The position numbers were made by a program, and so were the translations under genes. From Clostridium sp. (GTDB lineage Bacteria; Bacillota; Clostridia; Clostridiales; Clostridiaceae), in the NCBI GenBank assembly GCA_018372555.1, contig JAHAIU010000053.1, forward strand, positions 1 to 15,485: DNA of 15,485 nt, given 5' to 3'. Positions 7,783 through 14,431 of the stretch are shown in pieces. Under the pieces are notes generated by a model. That model worked only from the letters and a program-made list of their open reading frames with translations. It made no database searches and was not told the origin of the DNA. The stretch's first letter is position 1. Each line of letters starts with the position of its first letter.

Positions 7783-8760
7783 TTGATTAGAATTAAAAAA
7801 TTAATAGCTGTAGGAGCCTTAAGTATTTTTGCTTTTTCAGCTGTAGGTTGTGAAATGATTCAAAGAACACCTGAATCAATTAAAAAAACAGTTTTAGCTA
7901 AGGTTGGGGATCTAAAAGTTACAAGGGAAGAAGTTGATGAAATAGCAGATCCTTATTTAGCGCAATATGGTGAAGATTATGATACTAATGCTGATTTGGC
8001 AGAACAAGTTAAGGCTTTAAGAACTCAAGCACTAAATCTTTTAGTTGAGCAAAAGATTATGATTAAGAAGGCGGAAGAGCTTGGTGTGGAACCAACTCAG
8101 GAAGAAATAGATGCAGGTGTTACAGAATATATTGAAGGCTTAAAAGAAAGCTTAGGTGGGGAAGAGGCCTTTAATAAAGCGTTAGAAGATATTGATTTAA
8201 CTTTAGAAGAATATACAGCTAAGTTAAATGAAAGTATTAAAAACAATCTTGCAACCAACAATGTTACAGAAGAAATATTTAAGGATATAAATATTACAGA
8301 TGATGAAATAAAGACTTATTATGATGAGCATTTAGATAGCTTTAAAGAAGCTAATGTATCACATATTCTAATTAAGGATGAAGAAAAGGCTAAAGAAATA
8401 AGAGAAAGGGCTGCTAATGGTGAGGACTTTGCAGCTTTAGCTAAGGAATTCTCTGAAGATACTGGAACTAAAGAAAATGGTGGAAGTTTAGGTGTTACAA
8501 CATATGATACAACAAAGTATGTTACAGAATTTACAGATGCCTTTAAGAAGTTAAAAGACGGTGAAATTTCGGATCTTGTAAAGAGTGATTATGGATATCA
8601 TATAATTAAAGTTACTGATTATAAAGAAAAGTCTTTAGATGAAGCTAAAGAGACTATAAAAACTACCTTAGAAAATGAAAAGAAAAATGAAGTGTATGAA
8701 GCTTCTATAGAACAATGGAAAAAGGATTTTAAAGTTAAAACATACGAAAATAAACTTTAA
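7783..8760 (+). CDS. prsA: PrsA-like foldase lipoprotein (parvulin peptidyl-prolyl isomerase)
   Basis: A 325-residue membrane-anchored lipoprotein that would help exported proteins fold at the outer face of the membrane. The signal peptide (1-22) ends in a lipobox, SAVGC, with C23 as the lipidated residue. Residues about 35-165 resemble the SurA/PrsA N-terminal chaperone domain. The parvulin isomerase domain (about 190-280) has the family landmarks VSHILIK (192-198), ENGGSLG (231-237) and SDYGYHIIKV (268-277). The start is a TTG: GAGGGAA (7771-7777) is well placed before it, the reading frame opens directly into the signal peptide, and no ATG fits. It has its own promoter and a strong terminator, so it is probably monocistronic. 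It lies between mfd and spoVT, where Bacillus has no such gene. Confidence 0.92.
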   Translation: MIRIKKLIAVGALSIFAFSAVGCEMIQRTPESIKKTVLAKVGDLKVTREEVDEIADPYLAQYGEDYDTNADLAEQVKALRTQALNLLVEQKIMIKKAEELGVEPTQEEIDAGVTEYIEGLKESLGGEEAFNKALEDIDLTLEEYTAKLNESIKNNLATNNVTEEIFKDINITDDEIKTYYDEHLDSFKEANVSHILIKDEEKAKEIRERAANGEDFAALAKEFSEDTGTKENGGSLGVTTYDTTKYVTEFTDAFKKLKDGEISDLVKSDYGYHIIKVTDYKEKSLDEAKETIKTTLENEKKNEVYEASIEQWKKDFKVKTYENKL

Positions 8761-8772
8761 TTAATAATTAAT

Positions 8773-8804
8773 AAGAAAAACTCAGGGAAACCTGAGTTTT
8801 TCTT
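8773..8804 (+). terminator. Terminator after prsA
   Basis: A perfect 14-bp stem, AAGAAAAACTCAGG paired with CCTGAGTTTTTCTT, closed by a GAAA tetraloop. The T-rich right arm supplies the T-run. The A-run in the left arm means it could also work on the opposite strand. Confidence 0.92.
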
Positions 8805-8805
8805 G

Positions 8806-8965
8806 TTAAAATGCGAAGAATCTTAAAATGAAAAAATTAAGGTAATGAAGGAATGAAGGAAGAGGTTTTGCTATGCAAAACCTCTTTTATTTATAATCAT
8901 TCTTTCATTCTTTCATTTTTTAATTTTTTCATTCTTTCATTAATAAAATGCAGCGCATTTTATTA
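8806..8965. repeat. Intergenic palindromic (MITE-like) element
   Basis: A nested inverted repeat of about 160 bases with no coding potential. The centre is a perfect 12-bp hairpin (8860-8871 with 8875-8886, loop TAT). Outside it, the arm at 8826-8859 (ATGAAGGA repeated) matches the reverse complement of 8901-8936 (TTTCATTC repeated), with most differences being G-U pairs in RNA and a one-base bulge. The outer ends TAAAATGCG (8807-8815) and CGCATTTTA (8954-8962) are a perfect 9-bp inverted pair. The form suggests a small non-autonomous mobile or dispersed repeat. No clear target-site duplication is visible. It could instead be a regulatory RNA or an extra bidirectional terminator. Confidence 0.6.
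8941..8965. repeat. Perfect 11-bp stem hairpin
   Basis: TAATAAAATGC (8941-8951), loop AGC, then GCATTTTATTA (8955-8965). It forms the right edge of the palindromic element. Its right arm can pair either locally or with the left end of the element at 8807-8815, so two alternative folds exist. Confidence 0.7.
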
Positions 8966-9133
8966 CTTGGAGCTTGAGAGGTCTGAGGAGCATAATATGT
9001 TAAAAACTCCTACTTAAATTAATATAAAATATATATTATTATAAATTTTGGTTATATGGGTATAAAATTTCTAAGTAGTCAAATAATAATATTGCAACTA
9101 ATTATTATAAATGTAAGGAGGTATCTCGGAATA
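8966..9133 (+). other. spoVT upstream region and leader
   Basis: A non-coding AT-rich stretch before spoVT. I cannot fix a promoter. CATAATA at 8991-8997 resembles the -10 of sigma-F/G promoters, expected for spoVT, but no matching -35 is visible. TTGAGA (8974-8979) with TATGTT (8996-9001) at 16 bp is a weak sigma-A alternative. CTACTTAAATT (9010-9020) can pair with 9067-9078 through a 2-base bulge, forming a possible leader stem. AAGGAGGT (9115-9122) is the spoVT ribosome site. Confidence 0.4.
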
Positions 9134-9682
9134 ATGAAAGCAACAGGGATAGTTAGACGAATTGATGACTTAGGAAGAGTTGTTATACCAAAAGAAATAA
9201 GAAGAACTTTAAGGATCAGAGAAGGAGATCCTTTAGAGATTTTCACTGATAGAGAAGGTGGAGTAATATTAAAGAAGTATTCACCTATTGGAGAATTAAC
9301 TGACTTTTCAAAGGAATATGCTGAAAGCTTACAACAAGCAATAGGACATATTGTTTTAATTGCAGATAAGGATGCTTTTATTTCAGTTAGCGGTGCTTCT
9401 AAAAAGGACTATATCGAAAGAAAGGTAAGTTCTGAATTAGAAGAAATAATGGAGGAAAGAAAGGCTGTTTTAATAACAGAACAAAGTAAAGCCATTCCAT
9501 TACATAATGATGAAGAAAGTGGAAGTTATTCAAGTCAAGTTATATCACCAATAATAGCTGAAGGCGATGCGATAGGTGCTGTTATTATACTATCTAAGGA
9601 GTCAGGAGAAAAGCTTGGAGAGTTAGAGTTAAAGCTTGCAGAGACAGCTTCTTCCTTCTTAGGAAAGCAAATGGAACAATAG
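9134..9682 (+). CDS. spoVT: Stage V sporulation transcriptional regulator SpoVT
   Basis: A 182-residue forespore transcription factor, close in length to the Bacillus protein. Residues about 1-50 form the AbrB-type swapped-hairpin DNA-binding domain (MKATGIVRRIDDLGRVVIPK, then EIRRTLRIREGDPLEIF). Residues about 54-180 form the GAF-like C-terminal domain. In Bacillus it is made under sigma-G and adjusts sigma-G-dependent genes late in the forespore; the same role is inferred here. I start at the ATG at 9134: it begins the conserved MKATGIVRR sequence and follows AAGGAGGT, whereas the in-frame ATG at 9056 adds 26 unrelated residues and lies upstream of the ribosome site. It directly precedes spoVB. 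Confidence 0.95.
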   Translation: MKATGIVRRIDDLGRVVIPKEIRRTLRIREGDPLEIFTDREGGVILKKYSPIGELTDFSKEYAESLQQAIGHIVLIADKDAFISVSGASKKDYIERKVSSELEEIMEERKAVLITEQSKAIPLHNDEESGSYSSQVISPIIAEGDAIGAVIILSKESGEKLGELELKLAETASSFLGKQMEQ

Positions 9683-9721
9683 AACTAATTAATAAAATAT
9701 AAAGTTATCAATAAAAGTAAT

Positions 9722-9778
9722 AATACCTCTAAACTTTAAATAAAAATTTATTAACAGCAATTTAAGTTTGGAGGTATT
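9722..9778 (+). promoter_or_regulatory. Hairpin burying the spoVB ribosome-binding site
   Basis: AATACCTCTAAACTT (9722-9736) pairs with AAGTTTGGAGGTATT (9764-9778): 15 pairs, all Watson-Crick except one T-G. The loop is about 27 bases. The right arm contains the whole spoVB Shine-Dalgarno GGAGG (9770-9774), and the start codon follows two bases after the stem. A short T-run (9777-9780) means it could also act as a weak terminator for spoVT. Either way it would uncouple spoVB from spoVT read-through. Confidence 0.65.
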
Positions 9779-9780
9779 TT

Positions 9781-11316
9781 ATGAAGAAACAATCATTAAT
9801 AAAGGCAAGTTTAATTTTAGGAATAGCAGGAATAGTTGCAAGGTTTTTTGGATTATTCTTTAGGTGGCCACTGATTATGCTTATTGGTGATGAAGGTGTT
9901 GGGTATTATCAAATGTCATATCCTCTATATATGTTTTTCGTTGCAATGGCTTCAGGAGTTCCTGTAGCAATTTCAAAAATGATATCAGAAAAAAAGGCTA
10001 AGGGAGATATAGAAGGTATATTTGTAATAGTAAAGGAATCTACATTCCTAATGATGATGCTTGGAATTGGTACAACCATTATATTATTCTTTTTTGCTAA
10101 ACCTATTATAAGATTTGTTCAGTGGGATATGAAATCATATTATGCACTACTTGGAATATCATTTGCACCTTTTGTTATTTCTATAATGACTATTTATAGA
10201 GGGTTCTTTCAGGGACTTCAAAATATGACTCCTTCAGGAGTGTCACAGATTTTGGAGCAGCTTGGTAGGGTGGTAATTGGAGTAGGACTTGCTATTTTCT
10301 TATTACCTAAAGGAATTGAATTTGCAGCAGGGGGAGCAGCTTTTGGTGCAGCAGCAGGTGGAGTGATAGGTGCAAGTTACCTTTATGAAAAATATAAAAA
10401 GGTAAAAAAGGAAATGTGGAATAAGCGAGTTAAGAGCAATCCAGAAGTACTAACTTCGATTTTAAGAATAGCTTTGCCCATATCTTTAGGTGCTACAGTA
10501 GGAACTATTATGAGTTTAATAGATTCTATACTAGTTCCACAGAAGCTTATGCAATCAGGAGTAACATCAGAAATGGCCACAGTTCTATACGCTCAACTAA
10601 CAGGAAAAGCCAATGTAATAACTAATATACCATTAACGTTGTCAATGGCATTAGGGACAGCCTTAATTCCTATCATAGCAGAAAACTATATAATGAATAG
10701 AAGAAAAGATGTGCAAGACAAGGTTCAATTATCTATTAAGTTATCAATGCTTATAGCAATGCCATGCACCCTTGGATTATATTTTCTAGCAGGACCAATT
10801 ATGATGATTATATTTCCCGGGAAATATGACGGAATATTAATTCTTAAGTATTTATCAATATCTGTTCCATTTATTATAATAACTCAAACTACTACATCCA
10901 TAATGCAGGGGATAGGTCATTATATAAGACCAATAATTAATTTATTTATTGGTTGTATAGTTAAAGTTGTATTGACTTATTTATTAGTTGCTATTCCAGA
11001 GATAAACATATATGGGGCTGTTATTGCCAGCATAGCTGCATATATTATAGCTACTATATTAAATATGATATCTATTAAAAGAAAGCTTAAGCTTAGCTTA
11101 AACGTTACTCAAACCTTTATTAAACCAATTATTGCATCTATAGTTATGATAATAATATCCTTATTTTCCTATTATTTTGTCTATAATAAAACTGTAAGTA
11201 ATACTTATTCTTGCTTAATAGCTATATTTTTAGGTATTATTATATATGGAATACTAATATTAATTTTAAGAATATTTAGTATAGATGATATAAAAAATAG
11301 GATAGTAAAAAATTAA
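9781..11316 (+). CDS. spoVB: SpoVB-type flippase, MurJ/MviN-like (MOP superfamily)
   Basis: A 511-residue polytopic membrane protein with a dozen or more hydrophobic segments across its whole length, of the polysaccharide-biosynthesis/MATE-like MOP superfamily. The N-terminus (KASLILGIAGIVARFFGLFF, then RWPLIMLIGDEGVGYYQMSYPLY) is typical of the SpoVB/YabM group. These proteins are thought to flip lipid-linked precursors such as lipid II. The position between spoVT and yabN is that of Bacillus yabM, while the name spoVB is used for the clostridial homologue needed for spore cortex; which paralogue it matches best is uncertain. GGAGGT (9770-9775) lies 5 bases before the ATG but inside a stable hairpin. 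mazG follows 18 bases after the stop, so the pair is probably one transcript. Confidence 0.88.
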   Translation: MKKQSLIKASLILGIAGIVARFFGLFFRWPLIMLIGDEGVGYYQMSYPLYMFFVAMASGVPVAISKMISEKKAKGDIEGIFVIVKESTFLMMMLGIGTTIILFFFAKPIIRFVQWDMKSYYALLGISFAPFVISIMTIYRGFFQGLQNMTPSGVSQILEQLGRVVIGVGLAIFLLPKGIEFAAGGAAFGAAAGGVIGASYLYEKYKKVKKEMWNKRVKSNPEVLTSILRIALPISLGATVGTIMSLIDSILVPQKLMQSGVTSEMATVLYAQLTGKANVITNIPLTLSMALGTALIPIIAENYIMNRRKDVQDKVQLSIKLSMLIAMPCTLGLYFLAGPIMMIIFPGKYDGILILKYLSISVPFIIITQTTTSIMQGIGHYIRPIINLFIGCIVKVVLTYLLVAIPEINIYGAVIASIAAYIIATILNMISIKRKLKLSLNVTQTFIKPIIASIVMIIISLFSYYFVYNKTVSNTYSCLIAIFLGIIIYGILILILRIFSIDDIKNRIVKN

Positions 11317-11334
11317 AGGTAAGGAGAGATCCTA

Positions 11335-12795
11335 ATGATAAAGATAATAGGTTTAGGACCTGGATCACCAGAAGCTTTAACTATTGGAGCTGTTAAAGCA
11401 TTAGAAGAGGGGAAAAATGTTTTTTTTAGAACAGGAAAGCATCCGTCTATTAATTATCTAAAAGATAAAATTAGTGAATTTAAAACATATGACCATTATT
11501 ATGAGACATCAGAAAATTTTGATGAGGTTTATGATAATATAGCAAATGATATAATTAATAACTATAAGGAAAGTGAAGAACTAGTTTATGCAGTTCCGGG
11601 GCACCCTTTAGTGGCTGAAAAATCAGTATTTAATTTAATATCTTTATGTGAAGAAAAGGGAATTAAGTATAAGATATATCCTGCAGTAAGCTTTATAGAT
11701 TCTATGATGGATATATTAAAAATAGATCCTATAGAAGGGCTTAAGATAATAGATGCTTTTGATATTAATAATCAAGTTCTAGATAAAAGGGTAGGAACAA
11801 TAATAACACAAATTTATAATCCTATAATAGCTTCTGAAGTTAAGCTTAGGCTCCTTGAATATTATAATGATGAAACAGAAATAGTATTTGTTAGAGATGA
11901 AGATATGAACAGTAGAGGTTCTGTAAGAAAAATTCTATTATATGAGCTTGATATGCAAGAGGATATAGATTACTCAACATCAATTTATATACCAAGGAAT
12001 GAAGATAATAGAAAAGATTTTAATGATTTAGTTAAGATTATAGATATACTAAGGGGAGAAAATGGCTGCCCATGGGATATGGAACAAACTCATGAAAGTA
12101 TTAAGAATCAAATTGTTGAAGAGGCTTATGAAGTTGTTGAAGCAATAGAAAAAGATGATATTGATGGGTTAATAGAAGAACTTGGAGATGTTTTACTACA
12201 TGTAATTTTCCATGCTTCTATAGGAAAAGATGATGGATATTTCAATATTTCTGATGTTATAGAAGCTATTTGTGAGAAAATGATTTATAGGCATCCACAT
12301 GTCTTTGGAGATGTTAATGCAGAAAATAGCGAAGAGGTCTTAGTAAATTGGGAAGAGCTTAAGAAAAAGGAAAAAGACTTCGAAACTATTACAGATGAAA
12401 TGAATGGAATAGCTAGAACACTGCCTTCTTTAATTAGAGCAAATAAGGTTCAGAAAAAGGCTGCGAAGGTAGGCTTTGACTGGGATAGAGTTGAAGATGC
12501 TGCCTTGAAAGTTGAAGAAGAATTAAAAGAGGTATTAGATGTATATAAATCCAATAATAAGGAGAAAATAAAAGGTGAAGTAGGAGACTTGATCTTCGCA
12601 TGTGTTAATGTAGCAAGACTATTAGACATAGATGAGGAAGATGCTTTAAACTTGACTATTAAAAAATTTATAAATAGATTTTCTTATATAGAGGAAACAG
12701 CCATTAAAAATAATAAAAATTTAGCCGAAATGACTCTAGAAGAAATGGATGAAATATGGGAAAAAGCAAAAAGTAAAGAAAATAGCAAAAAATAA
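11335..12795 (+). CDS. mazG: YabN-type fusion: tetrapyrrole-methylase-like domain plus MazG pyrophosphohydrolase
   Basis: A 486-residue two-domain protein. Residues about 1-220 form a SAM-dependent tetrapyrrole (corrin/porphyrin) methylase-like domain, opening with GLGPGSPEALTIGA and keeping VPGHPLVAE at 87-95. Residues about 228-482 are a full-length MazG with two tandem alpha-helical NTP-PPase units. The first has EEAYE (262-266) and ELGD (282-285), the second EEELKE (394-399) and EVGD (415-418), the metal-binding ExxE/ExxD pattern. MazG hydrolyses NTPs to NMP and pyrophosphate and removes aberrant nucleotides; the methylase half has no proven role in this fusion. The architecture matches B. 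subtilis YabN. AAGGAGAG (11321-11328) is the ribosome site. I see no clear terminator after it. Confidence 0.93.
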   Translation: MIKIIGLGPGSPEALTIGAVKALEEGKNVFFRTGKHPSINYLKDKISEFKTYDHYYETSENFDEVYDNIANDIINNYKESEELVYAVPGHPLVAEKSVFNLISLCEEKGIKYKIYPAVSFIDSMMDILKIDPIEGLKIIDAFDINNQVLDKRVGTIITQIYNPIIASEVKLRLLEYYNDETEIVFVRDEDMNSRGSVRKILLYELDMQEDIDYSTSIYIPRNEDNRKDFNDLVKIIDILRGENGCPWDMEQTHESIKNQIVEEAYEVVEAIEKDDIDGLIEELGDVLLHVIFHASIGKDDGYFNISDVIEAICEKMIYRHPHVFGDVNAENSEEVLVNWEELKKKEKDFETITDEMNGIARTLPSLIRANKVQKKAAKVGFDWDRVEDAALKVEEELKEVLDVYKSNNKEKIKGEVGDLIFACVNVARLLDIDEEDALNLTIKKFINRFSYIEETAIKNNKNLAEMTLEEMDEIWEKAKSKENSKK

Positions 12796-12813
12796 GAAGG
12801 ATTTATAAGTTTT

Positions 12814-12842
12814 TTGAAGAATAATATATATTGGTTTATACT
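12814..12842 (+). promoter_or_regulatory. Candidate distal hup promoter P1
   Basis: TTGAAG (12814-12819), a 17-bp spacer and TATACT (12837-12842). It begins shortly after the mazG stop codon and about 170 bases before hup. Confidence 0.5.
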
Positions 12843-12900
12843 ATACTATAAATAACTTATTGTAAGAAATAGCTTTTATAACAAAATATTCATCAAGTTA

Positions 12901-12929
12901 TAGACTAGTTCTAAAAGTCGATATATAAT
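12901..12929 (+). promoter_or_regulatory. Candidate proximal hup promoter P2
   Basis: TAGACT (12901-12906), a 17-bp spacer and a perfect TATAAT (12924-12929), about 80 bases before hup. HU genes are often driven by more than one promoter, so P1 and P2 may both be used. Confidence 0.5.
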
Positions 12930-13008
12930 AAGAGAATGTAGTTATAGTACATATTTGAAGAAATAGTTAACTACTAAAATATACGGGTTATTTAAGGAGG
13001 ATGTAATT

Positions 13009-13284
13009 GTGAATAAAGCAGAATTAATCACTAGCATGTCAGAAAAAAGTAAATTAACTAAGAAGGATGCAGAATTAGCATTAAAAGCATTCATCGAAAG
13101 CGTTGAAGAAGCTTTAGAAAAAGGTGAAAAAGTACAATTAGTTGGATTTGGTACTTTTGAAACTAGAGAAAGAGCTGCAAGAGAAGGAAGAAATCCAAGA
13201 ACTAAGGAAACAATCAATATCCCAGCTTCAACTGTTCCAGTATTTAAAGCTGGTAAAGAGTTCAAAGAAAAAGTTAATAAATAG
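13009..13284 (+). CDS. hup: DNA-binding protein HU
   Basis: A 91-residue nucleoid protein that binds and bends DNA as a dimer without strong sequence preference. The dimer core (about 1-45) is followed by GFGTFE (46-51), the beta-arm with RNP (61-63), where P63 is the intercalating proline, and the C-terminal signature TVPVFKAGKEFKEKVN. The length is standard. The start is GTG, placed 8 bases after AAGGAGG (12994-13000); the ATG at 13001 runs straight into a stop. It has its own promoters and terminator, so it is an independent unit between mazG and rqcP. Confidence 0.97.
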   Translation: MNKAELITSMSEKSKLTKKDAELALKAFIESVEEALEKGEKVQLVGFGTFETRERAAREGRNPRTKETINIPASTVPVFKAGKEFKEKVNK

Positions 13285-13290
13285 TATATT

Positions 13291-13318
13291 AAGAACCCGA
13301 GTGTACTCGGGTTCTTTT
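13291..13318 (+). terminator. Terminator after hup
   Basis: A perfect 11-bp stem, AAGAACCCGAG with CTCGGGTTCTT, loop TGTA, ending in TTTT. The short T-run may let some transcripts through into rqcP, whose start is only 28 bases further on. Confidence 0.88.
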
Positions 13319-13345
13319 AATAAATAGAAATATAAGGAGAGAAAG

Positions 13346-13606
13346 ATGAGATTAGATAAATACCTTAAAGTATCTAGAATTATAAAAAGAAGAACTGTTG
13401 CAAAGGAAGTTTGTGAAGGGGAGAGAGTATCTATAAATGGTAAAGTTGCTAAACCTTCTACTACTATAAAAGAAGGAGATATTATAGAAATTAAATTTGC
13501 AAATAGATCTTTAAAGGCAAGAATAATTAATATTGCAGAGCATGTTAAAAAAGAAAATGCGAAAGAAATGTATGAGATTCTTGAAGGGGAAGAAGATAAA
13601 GAATAA
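13346..13606 (+). CDS. rqcP: RqcP (YabO), S4-domain ribosome quality-control factor
   Basis: An 86-residue RNA-binding protein consisting of one S4 domain (MRLDKYLKVSRIIKRRTVAK, then the NGKVAKPSTTIKEGDIIEI loop). It matches B. subtilis YabO, renamed RqcP, which works with RqcH on the 50S subunit to add alanine tails to nascent chains on stalled ribosomes. The conserved basic pair R15/R16 is present. It is also described in annotations as an Hsp15/HslR-like protein. AAGGAGAG (13334-13341) is the ribosome site. There is little room for a separate promoter after the hup terminator, so it may depend on read-through. It heads the yabP-yabQ-divIC group, as in Bacillus. Confidence 0.93.
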   Translation: MRLDKYLKVSRIIKRRTVAKEVCEGERVSINGKVAKPSTTIKEGDIIEIKFANRSLKARIINIAEHVKKENAKEMYEILEGEEDKE

Positions 13607-13629
13607 ATAGAAGGTCTCTTTCATATATT
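13601..13629 (+). promoter_or_regulatory. Candidate sigma-E promoter for yabP-yabQ
   Basis: GAATAAA (13601-13607), a 14-bp spacer, then CATATATT (13622-13629) resemble the mother-cell sigma-E consensus (-35 with central ATA, -10 CATACANT). It overlaps the rqcP stop and lies about 29 bases before yabP. In Bacillus yabP and yabQ are sigma-E genes, which supports it. Confidence 0.4.
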
Positions 13630-13657
13630 TTTATAAAGAATATGTGGAGGAGATTAA

Positions 13658-13951
13658 ATGGAAAAGAAGAATGAGAATAAGCTTGAAGAGCCAAGAAGCA
13701 ATATAGTTTTAGAAAGTAGAAAAAAATTAACTCTAACAGGGGTTGAGGAAGTTATAAGTTTTGATGATGAAAAGATATTATTAAATACAAAACTAGGTTT
13801 TTTAACAATAAAGGGATCTGAACTAAAAATGAATAAGTTAGATGTTCAAAACGGTGATGTGATAATAGTAGGAAATACAGCCTCCATAGTATATAGCAGT
13901 AAAGAAGTTAAAAAAGAAAAAGAAAGTATAATAAGTAAATTATTTAAGTAG
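13658..13951 (+). CDS. yabP: Sporulation protein YabP
   Basis: A 97-residue protein of the YabP/YqfC family, made in the mother cell during sporulation. The family core is visible at about 17-80: LESRKKLTLTGVEEVISFDD, then a TKLGFLTIKGSEL segment and a NGDVIIVG turn. There is no signal peptide or transmembrane segment; the N-terminus is charged. The biochemical role is unknown. In Bacillus it is encoded in front of yabQ, the same arrangement as here, with 8 bases between the genes. GGAGG (13646-13650) precedes the ATG by 7 bases. Confidence 0.9.
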   Translation: MEKKNENKLEEPRSNIVLESRKKLTLTGVEEVISFDDEKILLNTKLGFLTIKGSELKMNKLDVQNGDVIIVGNTASIVYSSKEVKKEKESIISKLFK

Positions 13952-13959
13952 GTGATAGT

Positions 13960-14349
13960 ATGCCGTTACCTATTAATGTACAATTTAACATAGTTTTATA
14001 TTCTATTCTATCAGGCATATTAATTGGAGTGTTATATGATTTATATAATATAATAAGAGGAGCGAAGGTACCTAAAATAATTATTATGGTTGAGGACATA
14101 TTATTTTGGATATTTACATCACTTGCTGTATTTACCTTTTTACTTTACATGAACTATGCTTTCTTAAATCCTTATGTATATGTATTTATGATTGTTACTT
14201 TAGTAATTTATTTAAAATTTATTAGTCCAATAGTTTTAAAAATAGAACTTTATTTAATTAGCATATTTGGAAAAACCATAAGAATAGTATTTAAGACTGT
14301 AATTTATCCATTTAAGGTGATTTTTTATAGTATTTCAGGAAAAAAGTAG
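13960..14349 (+). CDS. yabQ: Spore cortex biosynthesis protein YabQ
   Basis: A 129-residue integral membrane protein with three to four predicted helices (about 9-28, 41-66, 70-95 and a hydrophobic C-terminal stretch). The N-terminal ILSGILIGVLYDLYNIIRG matches the YabQ family signature. In B. subtilis YabQ sits in the membranes around the forespore and is needed to build the cortex. The ribosome site AGGTGA overlaps the yabP stop codon, showing tight coupling. The C-terminus is short and basic; Bacillus YabQ is longer, so this is the compact clostridial form. Confidence 0.88.
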   Translation: MPLPINVQFNIVLYSILSGILIGVLYDLYNIIRGAKVPKIIIMVEDILFWIFTSLAVFTFLLYMNYAFLNPYVYVFMIVTLVIYLKFISPIVLKIELYLISIFGKTIRIVFKTVIYPFKVIFYSISGKK

Positions 14350-14376
14350 ATAAAATCAGTAACAATAAAAAAAATC

Positions 14377-14405
14377 TTGAATAAAGTATATATAGTGTTT
14401 AAAAT
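14377..14405 (+). promoter_or_regulatory. Candidate divIC promoter
   Basis: TTGAAT (14377-14382), a 17-bp spacer and TAAAAT (14400-14405). The -10 lies inside a perfect palindrome that runs up to the divIC ribosome site. It would give divIC vegetative expression independent of the sporulation genes upstream. Confidence 0.5.
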
Positions 14406-14427
14406 ATATTATATAATATATTTTAAA
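14398..14427. repeat. Perfect 30-bp AT-only palindrome at the divIC promoter
   Basis: Each 15-base half (14398-14412 and 14413-14427) is the exact reverse complement of the other; the left half begins TTTAAAATATATTAT. It covers the candidate -10 and ends directly before GAGGGTG of the divIC ribosome site. It could be an operator for a dimeric regulator, a leader hairpin, or an accident of AT-rich sequence. Confidence 0.6.
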
Positions 14428-14431
14428 GAGG

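Noticed and set aside
8826..8940. Possible CRISPR or tandem array from repeated ATGAAGGA/TTTCATTC
   Set aside because: Units are 8 bases with no spacers and are arranged as two inverted arms, not as an array.
9056..9133. N-terminal extension of SpoVT by 26 residues
   Set aside because: The conserved protein begins MKATGIVRR, and the strong Shine-Dalgarno lies inside the extension.
12796..13008. Riboswitch or T-box before hup
   Set aside because: No conserved motif or convincing multi-stem structure seen; only candidate promoters and a ribosome site.
12942..13265. Minus-strand open frame antisense to hup
   Set aside because: Covers the clear HU gene in another frame, has no family resemblance and no ribosome site.
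13142..13327. Plus-strand open frame overlapping the end of hup
   Set aside because: Shadow of hup running through its terminator; low-complexity product.
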